Source: Paenibacillus cremeus (GTDB taxonomy: Bacteria > Bacillota > Bacilli > Paenibacillales > NBRC-103111). From it: 64,000 bases of DNA. Both the position numbers and the translations under genes were made by a program. Position 1 is the stretch's first letter. Every line of letters begins with the position of its first letter. The stretch lies in assembly GCF_007786445.1 (NCBI RefSeq), contig NZ_VNJI01000011.1, positions 62,001 to 126,000 on the forward strand, given 5' to 3'. Positions 7,665 to 15,540 of the stretch are shown piece by piece. The notes below the pieces were generated by a model. That model did not search any database. It had not been told where the DNA came from and saw nothing but the letters and a program-made list of their open reading frames with translations.

Positions 7665-7775
7665 TTAGTTCAATCTAATCACATGTTGAGTCTTACACTT
7701 TTTACATTCTACATAGAAAGAACCAATATATTCCCAATGATGTTGATGCAATAACTTACAAATTAACTGTTTCAA
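7665..7775 (-). CDS. 36-residue Cys-rich peptide
   Basis: TTG start behind AAGGGG; carries C-x4-H and a CKKC pair, a possible mini zinc ribbon. It overlaps the gene upstream by 20 bp. Short, so only moderate support. Confidence 0.4.
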   Translation of the reverse strand: MKQLICKLLHQHHWEYIGSFYVECKKCKTQHVIRLN

Positions 7776-7917
7776 TTTTCAAATTCCCCTTTGCTTCAAT
7801 ACTTCTGGCCTCATACTCTGCATCCGTCTCGCTGTTATAGCAGGTTTTACATTCATCATAGAAACCAAAATGAACCTCTCCACAATTGCTACAGACTTTA
7901 AATTCAACCTCTACCAT
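7756..7917 (-). CDS. Zinc-ribbon peptide
   Basis: 53 residues with two CxxC knuckles (VCSNCGEV and ECKTCYN), start ATG behind AGGAG. Probably a metal-binding small phage protein; partner unknown. Confidence 0.55.
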   Translation of the reverse strand: MVEVEFKVCSNCGEVHFGFYDECKTCYNSETDAEYEARSIEAKGNLKIETVNL

Positions 7918-7948
7918 GCACACTCAACTCCTATGCATAATTTAGTTT

Positions 7949-8242
7949 TCAACTTGCCTGAGCCAATCCTAGAGCCTCTAAGACTTCATCATAGATACCA
8001 TTGTCATAGATAAACTGATTTACATGTTCAACTTCTTCATTGGTGAGCGAGATTTCAAAAGCCTCCGTACCTTCAAGCAGTGCCGTTATGATGATTTCAC
8101 CATCTGGATCATAAACCAGATTCAAAATAGTCACTACGTTAACACCAATCTCAGCAGCTTCGGCCTGAGTCAATTGCACATCTAACAATACTTCAACGAA
8201 TTCCTCTGACTTTAACACCATTACCAAACCTTTTGCTTTCAT
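7949..8242 (-). CDS. Hypothetical acidic protein
   Basis: 97 residues from the ATG at 8242 behind AGAGGAGTG. Alternating strands and helices, strongly acidic. Acidic early phage proteins are often DNA mimics or inhibitors, but nothing specific is visible. Confidence 0.6.
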   Translation of the reverse strand: MKAKGLVMVLKSEEFVEVLLDVQLTQAEAAEIGVNVVTILNLVYDPDGEIIITALLEGTEAFEISLTNEEVEHVNQFIYDNGIYDEVLEALGLAQAS

Positions 8243-8390
8243 GTTCAAACACTCCTCTTGATGTTATTAGAGTAAAGATTGGTTTCCAGTTAGGCGAGTA
8301 ACATTTGGGGCAAACCATCGTTTTCTCTTGATACTCCGCAAAGGTAAATTGAGAATTACATCTTTTACATTCTTTTTTACACATTGTCAT
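8193..8390 (-). CDS. Zinc-ribbon hypothetical protein
   Basis: 65 residues, N-terminal zinc ribbon (CKRC ... CPKC). Start ATG 8390, 12 bases behind AGGAGAT. Its 3' end overlaps the next gene by 50 bp, more than usual here. Confidence 0.55.
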   Translation of the reverse strand: MTMCKKECKRCNSQFTFAEYQEKTMVCPKCYSPNWKPIFTLITSRGVFEHESKRFGNGVKVRGIR

Positions 8391-8454
8391 ATGTATTGGT
8401 TCATCTCCTGTTTTATAGGATATTATATGCACTGGCCTATATTCATGTTACAAT

Positions 8455-8646
8455 TCAATTCATATATTTTTCTTTTATAACTTTTGCAATGGCCTCGTTA
8501 ATCTTATACGTATCATAACCGATGTGTATTTCGTAAATAGTGAAATTGCTGTATGCAGGAAATTTGCGTGATGTAAGCTTGAATGGTTCGCCTGATCTAA
8601 TCCGCTGCAATAGTTCTTGAGTGGTTATTCCAGACACATAAATCAA
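8455..8646 (-). CDS. Small hypothetical protein
   Basis: 63 residues, start behind GCGAGGAGTTG; overlaps the stop of its upstream neighbour by 4 bp, typical of translational coupling. Not recognised. Confidence 0.6.
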   Translation of the reverse strand: MIYVSGITTQELLQRIRSGEPFKLTSRKFPAYSNFTIYEIHIGYDTYKINEAIAKVIKEKYMN

Positions 8647-8837
8647 CTCCTCGCAAATTGTTGCTCCTTATTGATAAAGTCAATCATGTTATCAATAGCC
8701 TCGCTTCTAGACTTACCAAAAGCCACTCTGCCAAACAAATCTTCAACCACCCACATAAAGCCACGTTGATAAATTGAAAAATTCTCTTTTTGTTTGTTGC
8801 CGTTAATAATTTCTTGAAAGTCAAATTCACTGCCCAT
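8643..8837 (-). CDS. Small hypothetical protein
   Basis: 64 residues from the ATG at 8837 behind GGAGGAGATAA. It contains a YQRGFMWVVEDLFGRVAFG strand pair followed by a helix (SEAIDNMIDFI), resembling the HicB/YcfA-type fold only in outline. Not assigned. Confidence 0.55.
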   Translation of the reverse strand: MGSEFDFQEIINGNKQKENFSIYQRGFMWVVEDLFGRVAFGKSRSEAIDNMIDFINKEQQFARS

Positions 8838-8864
8838 GTTTATCTCCTCCATTCCACAATTTAA

Positions 8865-8988
8865 TCAATTCATGCTAAATGCTACAACTAAATACATCTT
8901 GTTATCAATAGTAAAAACTACTGTTCGGATATTTAATACATCGGAAATAACATAAGAATTTAATTTGGCATATAGATTAATTTTTCAT
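8865..8988 (-). pseudogene. Frameshifted 40-codon gene
   Basis: An ATG (8988) behind GCAGGG is followed by five A's and an early stop. Removing one A restores a 40-residue frame (MKINLYAKLNSYV... to FSMN) ending at 8865. Either a decayed gene or a base-call error in the A-run. Confidence 0.4.
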
Positions 8989-9189
8989 CCCTGCTTTCCT
9001 TGTGATTCAGTGGCATAAATTCCAGCCACCCGTTTGTGCCTAGCTAAAACTTTTCATTGTCTCATAGTCTCATCTCTCCAATGGTTTATGCTTTATATAA
9101 ACAAGAAACATTATCGAGCCATTCTCAATCTTTTGAACATCATATACATTCATTAATTAATCCATTAGAATATTTCTAACTACAAACAT
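8989..9189. other. Stretch without a well-supported gene
   Basis: The best candidate is a 27-codon minus frame (9070-9153, MNVYDVQKIENG...) without a good ribosome binding site. No hairpin or operator was seen. Confidence 0.4.
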
Positions 9190-9399
9190 TTAGTTTTTCC
9201 TCCATATATTATCCCTAGTAAATCCATAAAAAACCCACAAGAAGAACCAAGCCGCTGTTACTGACGTTCCAATTACACCTAGGTTTACATTTTCTAATAT
9301 GCCAGCTAAAGATACATAAGAAAATAACAATCCGAAAGACAATGAGAATATCTGTATTAGTAACATAAATATTTTTACTGCAATATGCTTATTTTTCAT
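9190..9399 (-). CDS. Small two-span membrane protein
   Basis: 69 residues with hydrophobic helices at about 9-29 and 40-58, and positively charged ends (MKNKH, RKN). Start behind GAGGTT. Possible membrane-stress or exclusion protein; no family recognised. Confidence 0.6.
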   Translation of the reverse strand: MKNKHIAVKIFMLLIQIFSLSFGLLFSYVSLAGILENVNLGVIGTSVTAAWFFLWVFYGFTRDNIWRKN

Positions 9400-9421
9400 T
9401 TTTAACCTCGTTCAAAAGGAG

Positions 9422-9631
9422 TCATCGATTCAAGTCCATATACATTTCGTTTGCCATTAACGACATTGCTTCTGTGTTATTAGAAATAAGCATCATCATA
9501 AATGTTTCGTACACCTTTCTATATTCTTCTCCAGTTAAACCCTTACGATTTGCAACCTGTCTAAACTCTCCAAGTAAAGCACGTGCTTTCGCATCATTGT
9601 TTAAAACATCGATTACTTTTTGACTAATCAT
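9422..9631 (-). CDS. Small helical hypothetical protein
   Basis: About 69 residues, all helical. Start uncertain: ATG, GTG and ATG codons in frame follow GAGGGG; the ATG at 9631 is preferred for spacing. Not recognised. Confidence 0.55.
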   Translation of the reverse strand: MISQKVIDVLNNDAKARALLGEFRQVANRKGLTGEEYRKVYETFMMMLISNNTEAMSLMANEMYMDLNR

Positions 9632-9661
9632 TTTAGACACCATCCCCTCGAAATACTTCTT

Positions 9662-9754
9662 TTATTGTACTTCTTTTTCCAGTTGCTCAAGTTGTTCTGC
9701 AATAAAATCAATCTGCTCCTGTGTCCAATCATCATCATATTGCCAATCATTCAT
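9662..9754 (-). CDS. 30-residue acidic peptide
   Basis: ATG eleven bases behind GAGGAGG; acidic start (MNDWQYDDDW) then a coiled-coil-like heptad. Short but well preceded. Confidence 0.45.
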   Translation of the reverse strand: MNDWQYDDDWTQEQIDFIAEQLEQLEKEVQ

Positions 9755-9786
9755 TCTTAAGTTTACCTCCTCATGAAAGAATCCTT

Positions 9787-9963
9787 TTATCGTCTTTTTT
9801 CTAATTCTACTCGTGTTATGTCTTTTTCATTAATTCCATGTTCCTTTGTTGCTTTTTTAACTGCGTATTTTTCATCGTTAGCTATAATCCGAGTAAATAT
9901 CTCCTTACCGTTTGAAAGAGTATGGTAAACTAAATAGAAAGGTTGCGCCGTTAATCCGTTCAT
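9787..9963 (-). CDS. Small hypothetical protein
   Basis: 58 residues with a strong AAAGGAGATG site. Not recognised. Confidence 0.55.
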   Translation of the reverse strand: MNGLTAQPFYLVYHTLSNGKEIFTRIIANDEKYAVKKATKEHGINEKDITRVELEKRR

Positions 9964-9996
9964 TTTACTTCATCTCCTTTTAAAATATTCAATTCA

Positions 9997-10251
9997 TCAG
10001 AACCATTTGCCATAATAGTGTTCATCCTGCTTTTTCTTTGATAAGGTGTTACATTGATTTTGCTCATCTTTCAATATAATCTCTTTATCATCTTCATAAA
10101 CAATCTCATACAACTGACCCTTTGTAAAAATTATAGAAATGCAATCTTCTACACACATTAGGTTTCGTTTTTTTGATTTATCCTTTTTAATTTCATCTAA
10201 GTGATTAATTAAAAAGTCTTTACCCTCAATTGAAAGATGAATATTTTTCAT
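9997..10251 (-). CDS. Small hypothetical protein
   Basis: 84 residues. Its start overlaps the stop of 10251-10490 (shared base), so the two are translationally coupled. The middle (FTKGQLYEIVYEDDKEIILK) looks like a small beta-barrel. Not assigned. Confidence 0.6.
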   Translation of the reverse strand: MKNIHLSIEGKDFLINHLDEIKKDKSKKRNLMCVEDCISIIFTKGQLYEIVYEDDKEIILKDEQNQCNTLSKKKQDEHYYGKWF

Positions 10252-10490
10252 TAGTTTATCAATCCTTTCTCAATCATCCATTGTCTTGTATTGCTTGAAC
10301 AGTGGTCATAAAACCCTTTTTTAACAATCCACTTTCCAGCATCAATCATATTATCAAATGTTTTTAAAACTTTCGCCGCTACATTTGAACTACCAGTGTA
10401 GTAAGTGTTTTGTTTAACTTGAATTTTTCTACTACCTGAAGTATTTTTTTGACTAGACTCCTGAAAAAATACAATCACTTTGTTTTCCAT
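10251..10490 (-). CDS. Small hypothetical protein
   Basis: 79 residues behind GAGGAGGATT. The first gene after promoter 10548-10576, so it heads a leftward operon. Confidence 0.6.
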   Translation of the reverse strand: MENKVIVFFQESSQKNTSGSRKIQVKQNTYYTGSSNVAAKVLKTFDNMIDAGKWIVKKGFYDHCSSNTRQWMIEKGLIN

Positions 10491-10547
10491 TTTTGAAAAT
10501 CCTCCTCATCGAATGAAAATATAGTTTCATTACCATTTGTTACCTTA

Positions 10548-10576
10548 ATATTAGCACGTTTACATATATAAATCAA
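10548..10576 (-). promoter_or_regulatory. Promoter with shared palindromic operator
   Basis: TTGATT-17-TAATAT on minus, with TTTATATATGTAAA across the -35/spacer. It drives the genes from 10490 leftward. Confidence 0.7.
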
Positions 10577-10626
10577 TATGTATTTTCTATATTTTACTTA
10601 ATTTATTTTCTTTATTCATATTAAAA

Positions 10627-10661
10627 ATCCCACATATCAATTATTCATTGATACATGGGAT
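10627..10661. terminator. Terminator hairpin
   Basis: A long stem, ATCCCACATATCAAT with ATTGATACATGGGAT (one mismatch), with a 5-nt loop. It ends the mazF-containing unit before the promoter at 10548. Confidence 0.65.
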
Positions 10662-10716
10662 CATGTTTTAAATTTAAATATAAACGGCAACTAGTAACAT
10701 CCCTTTCGACTGTTGG

Positions 10717-10869
10717 TTACATGACCAGCATTATTCTAATGTTTCCTTGTTCAAAACGCTTATCTTTCTCTGCTTTGCTAATTGCTTTCTGAGGATCAAT
10801 ACCCCATTCAATAAGTTTATTCATCAGCATTTCCTTTGTAAAAGCTCCTTTGCCAACAACAAGAAACAT
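10717..10869 (-). CDS. 50-residue hypothetical protein
   Basis: MFLVVGKGAFTKEMLMNK... with AAAGGAGAG before the ATG, directly after the MazF gene. Not recognised. An antitoxin role cannot be excluded from its position, but MazE antitoxins normally precede the toxin. Confidence 0.5.
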   Translation of the reverse strand: MFLVVGKGAFTKEMLMNKLIEWGIDPQKAISKAEKDKRFEQGNIRIMLVM

Positions 10870-10897
10870 ATAATCGACTCTCCTTTTAAATTTTTAT

Positions 10898-11272
10898 TTA
10901 TACACAAGCAGCAACTTGTTTTTCTGGAATATAATTAAACAATCCAAAACTAATCATAAGAGCCTCATCAACTTTAGTCATATCTCTTGTACTAACAACT
11001 GCGTCTAGTTTATGTAATACTCTTCCCTTATCTACAAATCTGCATTGTTCCAAAAGCGCAATGCTGCTTTCTTTTAAATTTAGATTAACATGAGTAGGTA
11101 ACATTTTTTTAACCTTCGAAGTAATAGGACAAATGCCCACAACTGGTGAAAATCTATTTCCAATGTCATTAGAAACAACTAGACATGGCCTCAATCCTTT
11201 TTGTTCAGCTCCCACAGCGAAGGTTAAGTCGCAAAGCACAATATCTCCACGTTTGATTTCTAATTGATCCAT
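10898..11272 (-). CDS. MazF/PemK-family endoribonuclease toxin
   Basis: 124 residues, close to full-length Bacillus MazF (NdoA). The family cleaves mRNA at short motifs. Visible hallmarks: KRGDIVLCDL, GLRPCLVVSNDIGN with catalytic R28, T51 in CPITSK, PTHVNL and LLEQCRF. The start is ATG 11272 behind AGGAGTG. No MazE-like antitoxin precedes it: the upstream 300 bp hold only a promoter. It is therefore either an orphan toxin, perhaps shutting off host mRNA, or it relies on an unrecognised neighbour such as 10717-10869. Confidence 0.9.
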   Translation of the reverse strand: MDQLEIKRGDIVLCDLTFAVGAEQKGLRPCLVVSNDIGNRFSPVVGICPITSKVKKMLPTHVNLNLKESSIALLEQCRFVDKGRVLHKLDAVVSTRDMTKVDEALMISFGLFNYIPEKQVAACV

Positions 11273-11318
11273 ACTTTTCACTCCTATATCTAAATTCATA
11301 TTTTATGTTTATAATCAC

Positions 11319-11347
11319 ATTATACTGTTCCAATTAACCAAACACAA
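11319..11347 (-). promoter_or_regulatory. Promoter of the MazF gene
   Basis: TTGTGT-17-TATAAT on minus. CGAACATTTGTTTT (11349-11362), abutting the -35, resembles a LexA box with two mismatches; SOS control is possible but weakly supported. It lacks the shared early operator. Confidence 0.55.
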
Positions 11348-11542
11348 GCGAACATTTGTTTTATTTCCAACTTGTCAATACTATTTTCTGTTATGAAAAT
11401 CCATCTTGAAATATGCTCCATTTTATGGTATCGGCATCATCAATCACACCCCTTTGTATATCTTATTTATACCCAGTTTGTACATATGCTAATCATTTAA
11501 TCATTAAATTATAATCATATTTTCATTTTTAAGTAATAAAAA

Positions 11543-11567
11543 ATCACCTCCAGCTTGCGGAGATGAT
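11543..11567 (-). terminator. Intrinsic terminator
   Basis: On minus, ATCATCTCC pairs with GGAGGTGAT (one G-T pair) and is followed by TTTTTTATT. It ends the small-gene unit 11586-12396. Confidence 0.75.
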
Positions 11568-11585
11568 CCTAAAGAAATCTACATT

Positions 11586-11765
11586 TTATGCTATGTCCGA
11601 ATCTCCAATTTCAAAAATAAAACCTTTGGATAAGCCTTCAGTTACTTTAACTTTGATTTTTTCACCTATGCTAACTATTTCAACTTCATCAGATATTAAT
11701 CCGATATAAGGGAAATCATGAGCATAAGCGAGACAAACCTTTTGACCAACTTCAAGCTTTTTCAT
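11586..11765 (-). CDS. Small hypothetical protein
   Basis: 59 residues, ATG behind AAAGGAG. All-beta pattern (LEVGQKVCLAYAHDFPYIGL...) suggesting a small barrel. Not assigned. Confidence 0.55.
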   Translation of the reverse strand: MKKLEVGQKVCLAYAHDFPYIGLISDEVEIVSIGEKIKVKVTEGLSKGFIFEIGDSDIA

Positions 11766-11806
11766 TTGTATACAACTCCTTTAAATGAGAGTATGAATCA
11801 GTCATT

Positions 11807-12004
11807 TTATTGGAAAATCTCTTCAATGTCTTCTCTTTCGTTAATTTGCTCAAGAATGAAATCTAAGCCCCACTGAGATACTTCTTCATCGGACATCTCT
11901 TTAGGATCAAGCTTTCCAATACCTTCAGATAAGGTTTTTTCTAACATGTACTTTCCGTATTCCAGAGTTGTGTATTTATCTCCATCGATAATAAAACTTC
12001 TCAT
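11807..12004 (-). CDS. Small acidic hypothetical protein
   Basis: 65 residues from the ATG at 12004 behind GGAGGG; acidic C-terminal helix ending EDIEEIFQ. Not recognised. Confidence 0.55.
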   Translation of the reverse strand: MRSFIIDGDKYTTLEYGKYMLEKTLSEGIGKLDPKEMSDEEVSQWGLDFILEQINEREDIEEIFQ

Positions 12005-12041
12005 TTTCTTTCCCTCCATTTCACACAATAAAATAACCCTT

Positions 12042-12200
12042 TTATTTGGTAATAATATCCCAAACTAAATTAAATAAGCCTCGCTCAAACATAATGCTCT
12101 TGTACTCTCGCCATTCAGTATACGAAGTTGTGATACCCAATTTCGCTTTGTGATAACTGGTTTTAGCCTTAACAAAGAGTTCTTCATTGCTATATTCCAT
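12042..12200 (-). CDS. Small hypothetical protein
   Basis: 52 residues from the ATG at 12200 behind GGAGGGC, overlapping the upstream gene by 11 bp. Not recognised. Confidence 0.5.
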   Translation of the reverse strand: MEYSNEELFVKAKTSYHKAKLGITTSYTEWREYKSIMFERGLFNLVWDIITK

Positions 12201-12396
12201 ACTCAGCCCTCCAATCCTTTTCTTGTTCTGCTGCTTCTGATTTGCTTGCAACATAAATTGCGTCACCTATTTGGTTTCCTTCATGATCCTTCAACTGAAC
12301 AACCCACGAGCGTGTTCCTCTGTCGTACCATTTATCAACTTTAGCTGGTTTTTGTTCAGTATCTTCTAGTGAGAAGTTATATTTAAACTTTTTCAT
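12190..12396 (-). CDS. Small hypothetical protein
   Basis: 68 residues from the ATG at 12396 behind AGGAGGTG. A beta-hairpin (SWVVQLKDHEGNQIGDAIYV) and a C-terminal helix. First gene after the promoter at 12431. Confidence 0.6.
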   Translation of the reverse strand: MKKFKYNFSLEDTEQKPAKVDKWYDRGTRSWVVQLKDHEGNQIGDAIYVASKSEAAEQEKDWRAEYGI

Positions 12397-12430
12397 TTCG
12401 ACACCTCCTATGTATTTCCTTCTTGACTCC

Positions 12431-12459
12431 ATTATAACCCATATATTTATATATGTAAA
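12431..12459 (-). promoter_or_regulatory. Promoter with shared palindromic operator
   Basis: TTTACA-17-TATAAT on minus; TTTACATATATAAA starts at the -35 itself. It drives 12396 to 11586. Confidence 0.7.
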
Positions 12460-12521
12460 GTTTTAATATCTATATTTTACTTTATTTATTTTCAAACGAA
12501 ATCATCTTTTCAATGGGAAAA

Positions 12522-12544
12522 GAAAAAGCCCTAAAAAAGGGCTT
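12522..12544 (-). terminator. Intrinsic terminator
   Basis: On minus, AAGCCC-TTTTTTA-GGGCTT followed by TTTCTTTT, overlapping the stop codon of 12543-13670. Confidence 0.8.
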
Positions 12545-13670
12545 ATTTAAACACTGGCACACCATCTTTAATTGTATATTGCATACCTTTGTTTTCTTTG
12601 CTCTCCACTTGTTTCTTTTTGGCCTGTGACCTACCAGTAATCATATCCTCAATTGAACTAAGTTTCTTCTTGCTCTCTGCATACTTCTTTTTCCACTTTT
12701 CAACTTCTTCTGAAAGTTGCTGATTCTTCTCATTCACCTGCTCAATAAGTCGATCCTTATCCATGGTTATAAAGTCAGCCATTGTCTTGTCGCTTTCCAA
12801 TTCATTCACCCGAAGTCTCAGCATCGTGTTATCATCTTTTAGTTTAAATACATCATCAAGCAAATTACTGTTTTTCTTAAACAAGTCATCAATAACAATT
12901 GTTTGGGAATTATGTATCTGTTCCAGCATCCCATTATCAATATATACACTTTCAACAGATGAAGCCGTTTCTTCAACCGTTACCAATTGGAGGTGATTTT
13001 TCTTTCTTCCTCTTAACTTTTTATTTTGTTCAACAGTTTCAAAAAACTTTTCGTCTGTGATGATCGTTTTTAAGCTATTGTTGTATTTATTCAAACAAGC
13101 AGCCTTTGTATGATTTATTTTCTCTGATGCTTTTTGTGCTGCCTCTCCAAGTGTTCCACCATTATTGATTGTACTATAGTAACAATCCAGCAAAATCAAT
13201 TCTTCTTTTGGTGTCCATGTTACAAGATGGTGATCCATGGCCTTAGACCGTTGCTCTTTGCTTGCAGACTCTTCAACGTTAAGGAGGTACGTTCTAACCT
13301 GCTTTGCAATTTCGCTGTCTCTGAGAAGCATTCCAATGCGTAGGATCGACCTTCTCGGAATCAACTTTACTATGAACTGGTTAGGGTTTAAGGCTTTTGA
13401 CAAGATGTCAAAACCCTCTGATTTAGAAGTAACTTTCTTGACTCCATCTGATTTGAATTCATCTTTATGCCTATGCAATACTTGGTCAATAGCTGTCTTG
13501 TTTACTTCGTAATAATCTGCCACCATTTGAACCGTCATGCTCTCACCGTCCGGTAACAATGAAAGCAATTTAACCTTATTCATTACTTCCGTTTTAACTA
13601 TGTATTGATCTCGAAAACTTTGATCCTCAATGAATTTTTCCTGTAATGCTAAATTTGTCAAAATAAACAT
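12543..13670 (-). CDS. Antirepressor/Myb-like transcriptional regulator
   Basis: 375 residues. Residues about 95-135 (RRSILRIGMLLRDSEIAKQV) match the conserved helix of BRO/Rha-type phage antirepressor and RsfA-like proteins. Residues about 150-200 form a SANT/Myb-like unit (TWTPKEELILLDCYY ... HTKAACLNKYNN) as in Bacillus RsfA-type regulators. Residues 280-350 are coiled coil. It has its own promoter carrying the shared operator, so it is likely an early regulator under repressor control. Confidence 0.75.
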   Translation of the reverse strand: MFILTNLALQEKFIEDQSFRDQYIVKTEVMNKVKLLSLLPDGESMTVQMVADYYEVNKTAIDQVLHRHKDEFKSDGVKKVTSKSEGFDILSKALNPNQFIVKLIPRRSILRIGMLLRDSEIAKQVRTYLLNVEESASKEQRSKAMDHHLVTWTPKEELILLDCYYSTINNGGTLGEAAQKASEKINHTKAACLNKYNNSLKTIITDEKFFETVEQNKKLRGRKKNHLQLVTVEETASSVESVYIDNGMLEQIHNSQTIVIDDLFKKNSNLLDDVFKLKDDNTMLRLRVNELESDKTMADFITMDKDRLIEQVNEKNQQLSEEVEKWKKKYAESKKKLSSIEDMITGRSQAKKKQVESKENKGMQYTIKDGVPVFK

Positions 13671-13703
13671 CTCCTTTTATATAATTTATAATTGATTAAT
13701 GTA

Positions 13704-13732
13704 AATATAACATATGAATTTATGTATGTAAA
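13704..13732 (-). promoter_or_regulatory. Promoter with shared palindromic operator
   Basis: TTTACA-17-TATATT on minus; TTTACATACATAAA starts at the -35. It drives 12543-13670. Confidence 0.65.
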
Positions 13733-13759
13733 TATAGGAAAATAAAAAACTCCAAGGGA

Positions 13760-13915
13760 TTAACCCCTCAGAGCAGATTTAACACGGTAAACCATCGTTC
13801 TCCACACTTTCCTCAAGCTGCGTCTCTTCTCCTCTCTAAAGACAACCTCGATCTTCTTAGGGGAAGAAATAACGTATGGTTTACCATCTTTCATGCCGAT
13901 AATCACTTGTTTCAT
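13760..13915 (-). CDS. 51-residue basic peptide
   Basis: AAAGGAG precedes the ATG. The C-terminal half is strongly basic (EEKRRSLRKVWRTMVYRVK), compatible with nucleic-acid binding. Not recognised. Confidence 0.5.
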   Translation of the reverse strand: MKQVIIGMKDGKPYVISSPKKIEVVFREEKRRSLRKVWRTMVYRVKSALRG

Positions 13916-14019
13916 ATATGTATCTCTCCTTTGTGCTTTGATAATATAGTATATTTCACATTAATTTCAATATGCTATTTTTATCTATTTAACACAAAAT
14001 AAAAAGCCACTTTTTAATT

Positions 14020-14232
14020 TTATTTCCCTTCTTCTTGATCCTCATAAAACCATTTAGGCTGCTTAGGAGCCTCATACAGAGGGTTTTCCTCGATGTCATA
14101 GATATTATCTAGCTTACCCATTTTCTTATACCAGAGCCAAACGTCATTCTTTGTGGCTAGGTTACTGTAATGTTTGCTTCCGTCATGGTAAATGACGACC
14201 CAACGAAATGATTTATCAATGAGAGATGTCAT
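14020..14232 (-). CDS. Small hypothetical protein
   Basis: 70 residues from the ATG at 14232 behind AGAAGGGG, overlapping the stop of 14229-14372 (TGATG-type coupling). Not recognised. Confidence 0.55.
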   Translation of the reverse strand: MTSLIDKSFRWVVIYHDGSKHYSNLATKNDVWLWYKKMGKLDNIYDIEENPLYEAPKQPKWFYEDQEEGK

Positions 14233-14372
14233 TCTGATTCCCCTTCTAAGCATTTATTGCAGATATCCAGCATTACTCCTGATCCTTCTAGTTGTTTTGG
14301 CTCATACCAGACTTGAACAATTTCAGATTCGTTTACTTCTCTTTCACAACCATCACAAATTATTTTTTCCAT
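14229..14372 (-). CDS. Zinc-ribbon peptide
   Basis: 47 residues with CDGC near the start and CNKC near the end, a four-cysteine zinc site. ATG behind GAGGAGG. Coupled to 14020-14232. Confidence 0.6.
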   Translation of the reverse strand: MEKIICDGCEREVNESEIVQVWYEPKQLEGSGVMLDICNKCLEGESE

Positions 14373-14419
14373 GGAATAATACCTCCTCGCTGTTATAGAA
14401 GGAAAGATACATCATTAGT

Positions 14420-14602
14420 CTATCCACCAAGCCAAATGTCATCATCAAAATACGGACAATCATTGTCTGTTACCAATTCCTCAAATGTTAATTTATTCAA
14501 TTCATTCTTTTTCACGTTTCGATTCTGGCAATAGCCGTATGTCCCATAGTCATGACACCATGAGCAGTCTTGACATGCATGATCTTTATTTTCTTCTGTA
14601 AT
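14420..14602 (-). CDS. Cys-rich peptide with a probable ATT start
   Basis: About 60 residues with CQDCSWC and later single Cys residues (possible zinc binding). No ATG, GTG or TTG is near the ribosome binding site; ATT at 14602 lies eight bases after AAAGGAGG. Frame and site are convincing, the initiation codon is inferred. Confidence 0.45.
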   Translation of the reverse strand: MTEENKDHACQDCSWCHDYGTYGYCQNRNVKKNELNKLTFEELVTDNDCPYFDDDIWLGG

Positions 14603-14656
14603 TGTTATAGCCTCCTTTATAGCGGCCTTAGAATGAAAAGTGTCGGCTGTTATGTA

Positions 14657-15187
14657 TCAAATATCACTATTGCTGATTTTCAGTTGTATATTTAGTGTTT
14701 TATTATTGCCCTGAATTTCTTTTGTAGCCCACCTGCAATTTGATGGACTATAGCCTTTATTTACGTTTATTCTGTCAATAGTTAGGTTTTGACTATATCC
14801 ATTATTTATAGACCATTGATAAAAATTGTCCAGACCATTTCCGCCTAACCATTCCTTACATATCATTATTCCTCTACCACCATAGTCTTGGAATTGTCTA
14901 TGGTTTGAATTTAAACATCTTTGCTTCATATTATGATAAATCCTAGATATTCGTCCAAAAGTAATATCATTTTTTCTAGAATTGTTTAATTTTGTATGAT
15001 CTTTGTTTTGTATATGACCACAAGTTTTTGTACGTCCTCTAGTTAAGTCACTTCCTCTAGTAATTACATAGTTTGGGTTTCCACAATCACATAAACAATT
15101 CCAAGCAACTCTATCCATTAAATTGTCTGCTCTGCTTATAACTATTAGTTCACCAAATTTTTGCCCTGTCAAATCCTTGAGTTTAAT
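14657..15187 (-). CDS. HNH/AP2-type homing endonuclease-like protein
   Basis: About 176 residues. Residues 80-165 hold the motif set of phage HNH/AP2-type homing endonucleases: YHNMKQRCLNSNH, DYGGRGI, TIDRINVNKGYSPSNCRWAT. The N-terminus DLTGQKFGELIVI is conserved in this family and forces the start upstream of the first TTG (15172); ATT at 15187 behind GGGAGATG is the best candidate. The gene splits a run of small genes that share the ATAACAG motif, and a 15-bp perfect inverted repeat lies just upstream, so a recent insertion is likely. Confidence 0.75.
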   Translation of the reverse strand: MKLKDLTGQKFGELIVISRADNLMDRVAWNCLCDCGNPNYVITRGSDLTRGRTKTCGHIQNKDHTKLNNSRKNDITFGRISRIYHNMKQRCLNSNHRQFQDYGGRGIMICKEWLGGNGLDNFYQWSINNGYSQNLTIDRINVNKGYSPSNCRWATKEIQGNNKTLNIQLKISNSDI

Positions 15188-15215
15188 AAACTCATCTCCC
15201 TTATATTTTTTAGTT

Positions 15216-15256
15216 TTAATGGTGTAACAGAAACTTAAATCCTGTTACACCATTAA
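15216..15256. repeat. 15-bp perfect inverted repeat
   Basis: TTAATGGTGTAACAG (15216-15230) and CTGTTACACCATTAA (15242-15256) with an 11-nt loop. Neither flank is U-rich, so a terminator is not the obvious reading. It lies 29 bp upstream of the homing-endonuclease gene and may mark its insertion or act as an operator. Confidence 0.6.
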
Positions 15257-15361
15257 TATACAATATAAAAGATGAGAAGTTCAATACTTTTTCTGGAATA
15301 TTTTTCAAACTCTGTTATAGTGCCAGAATAAAAATTAGCGTGAAAAAATTTTTGCTTGCTG

Positions 15362-15526
15362 TTATTGAGATAATTCTACTTCATTTCTGTCCATAGAGAA
15401 AGTTGCGCCTGATTTTGTCTTAAAGTATGCGCTCACGAATGTTCTAACACCATCGTTTGTAATTTTCCAATCTGTAACACGTTCCAATAACTCACCAGTA
15501 ACTTTATCCTTGTAGTATACTGACAT
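15362..15526 (-). CDS. Small hypothetical protein
   Basis: 54 residues (MSVYYKDKVTGELLERVTDW...), ATG behind AAAGGAGG. Beta-rich. Not recognised. Confidence 0.55.
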   Translation of the reverse strand: MSVYYKDKVTGELLERVTDWKITNDGVRTFVSAYFKTKSGATFSMDRNEVELSQ

Positions 15527-15540
15527 ATCTATAGCCTCCT

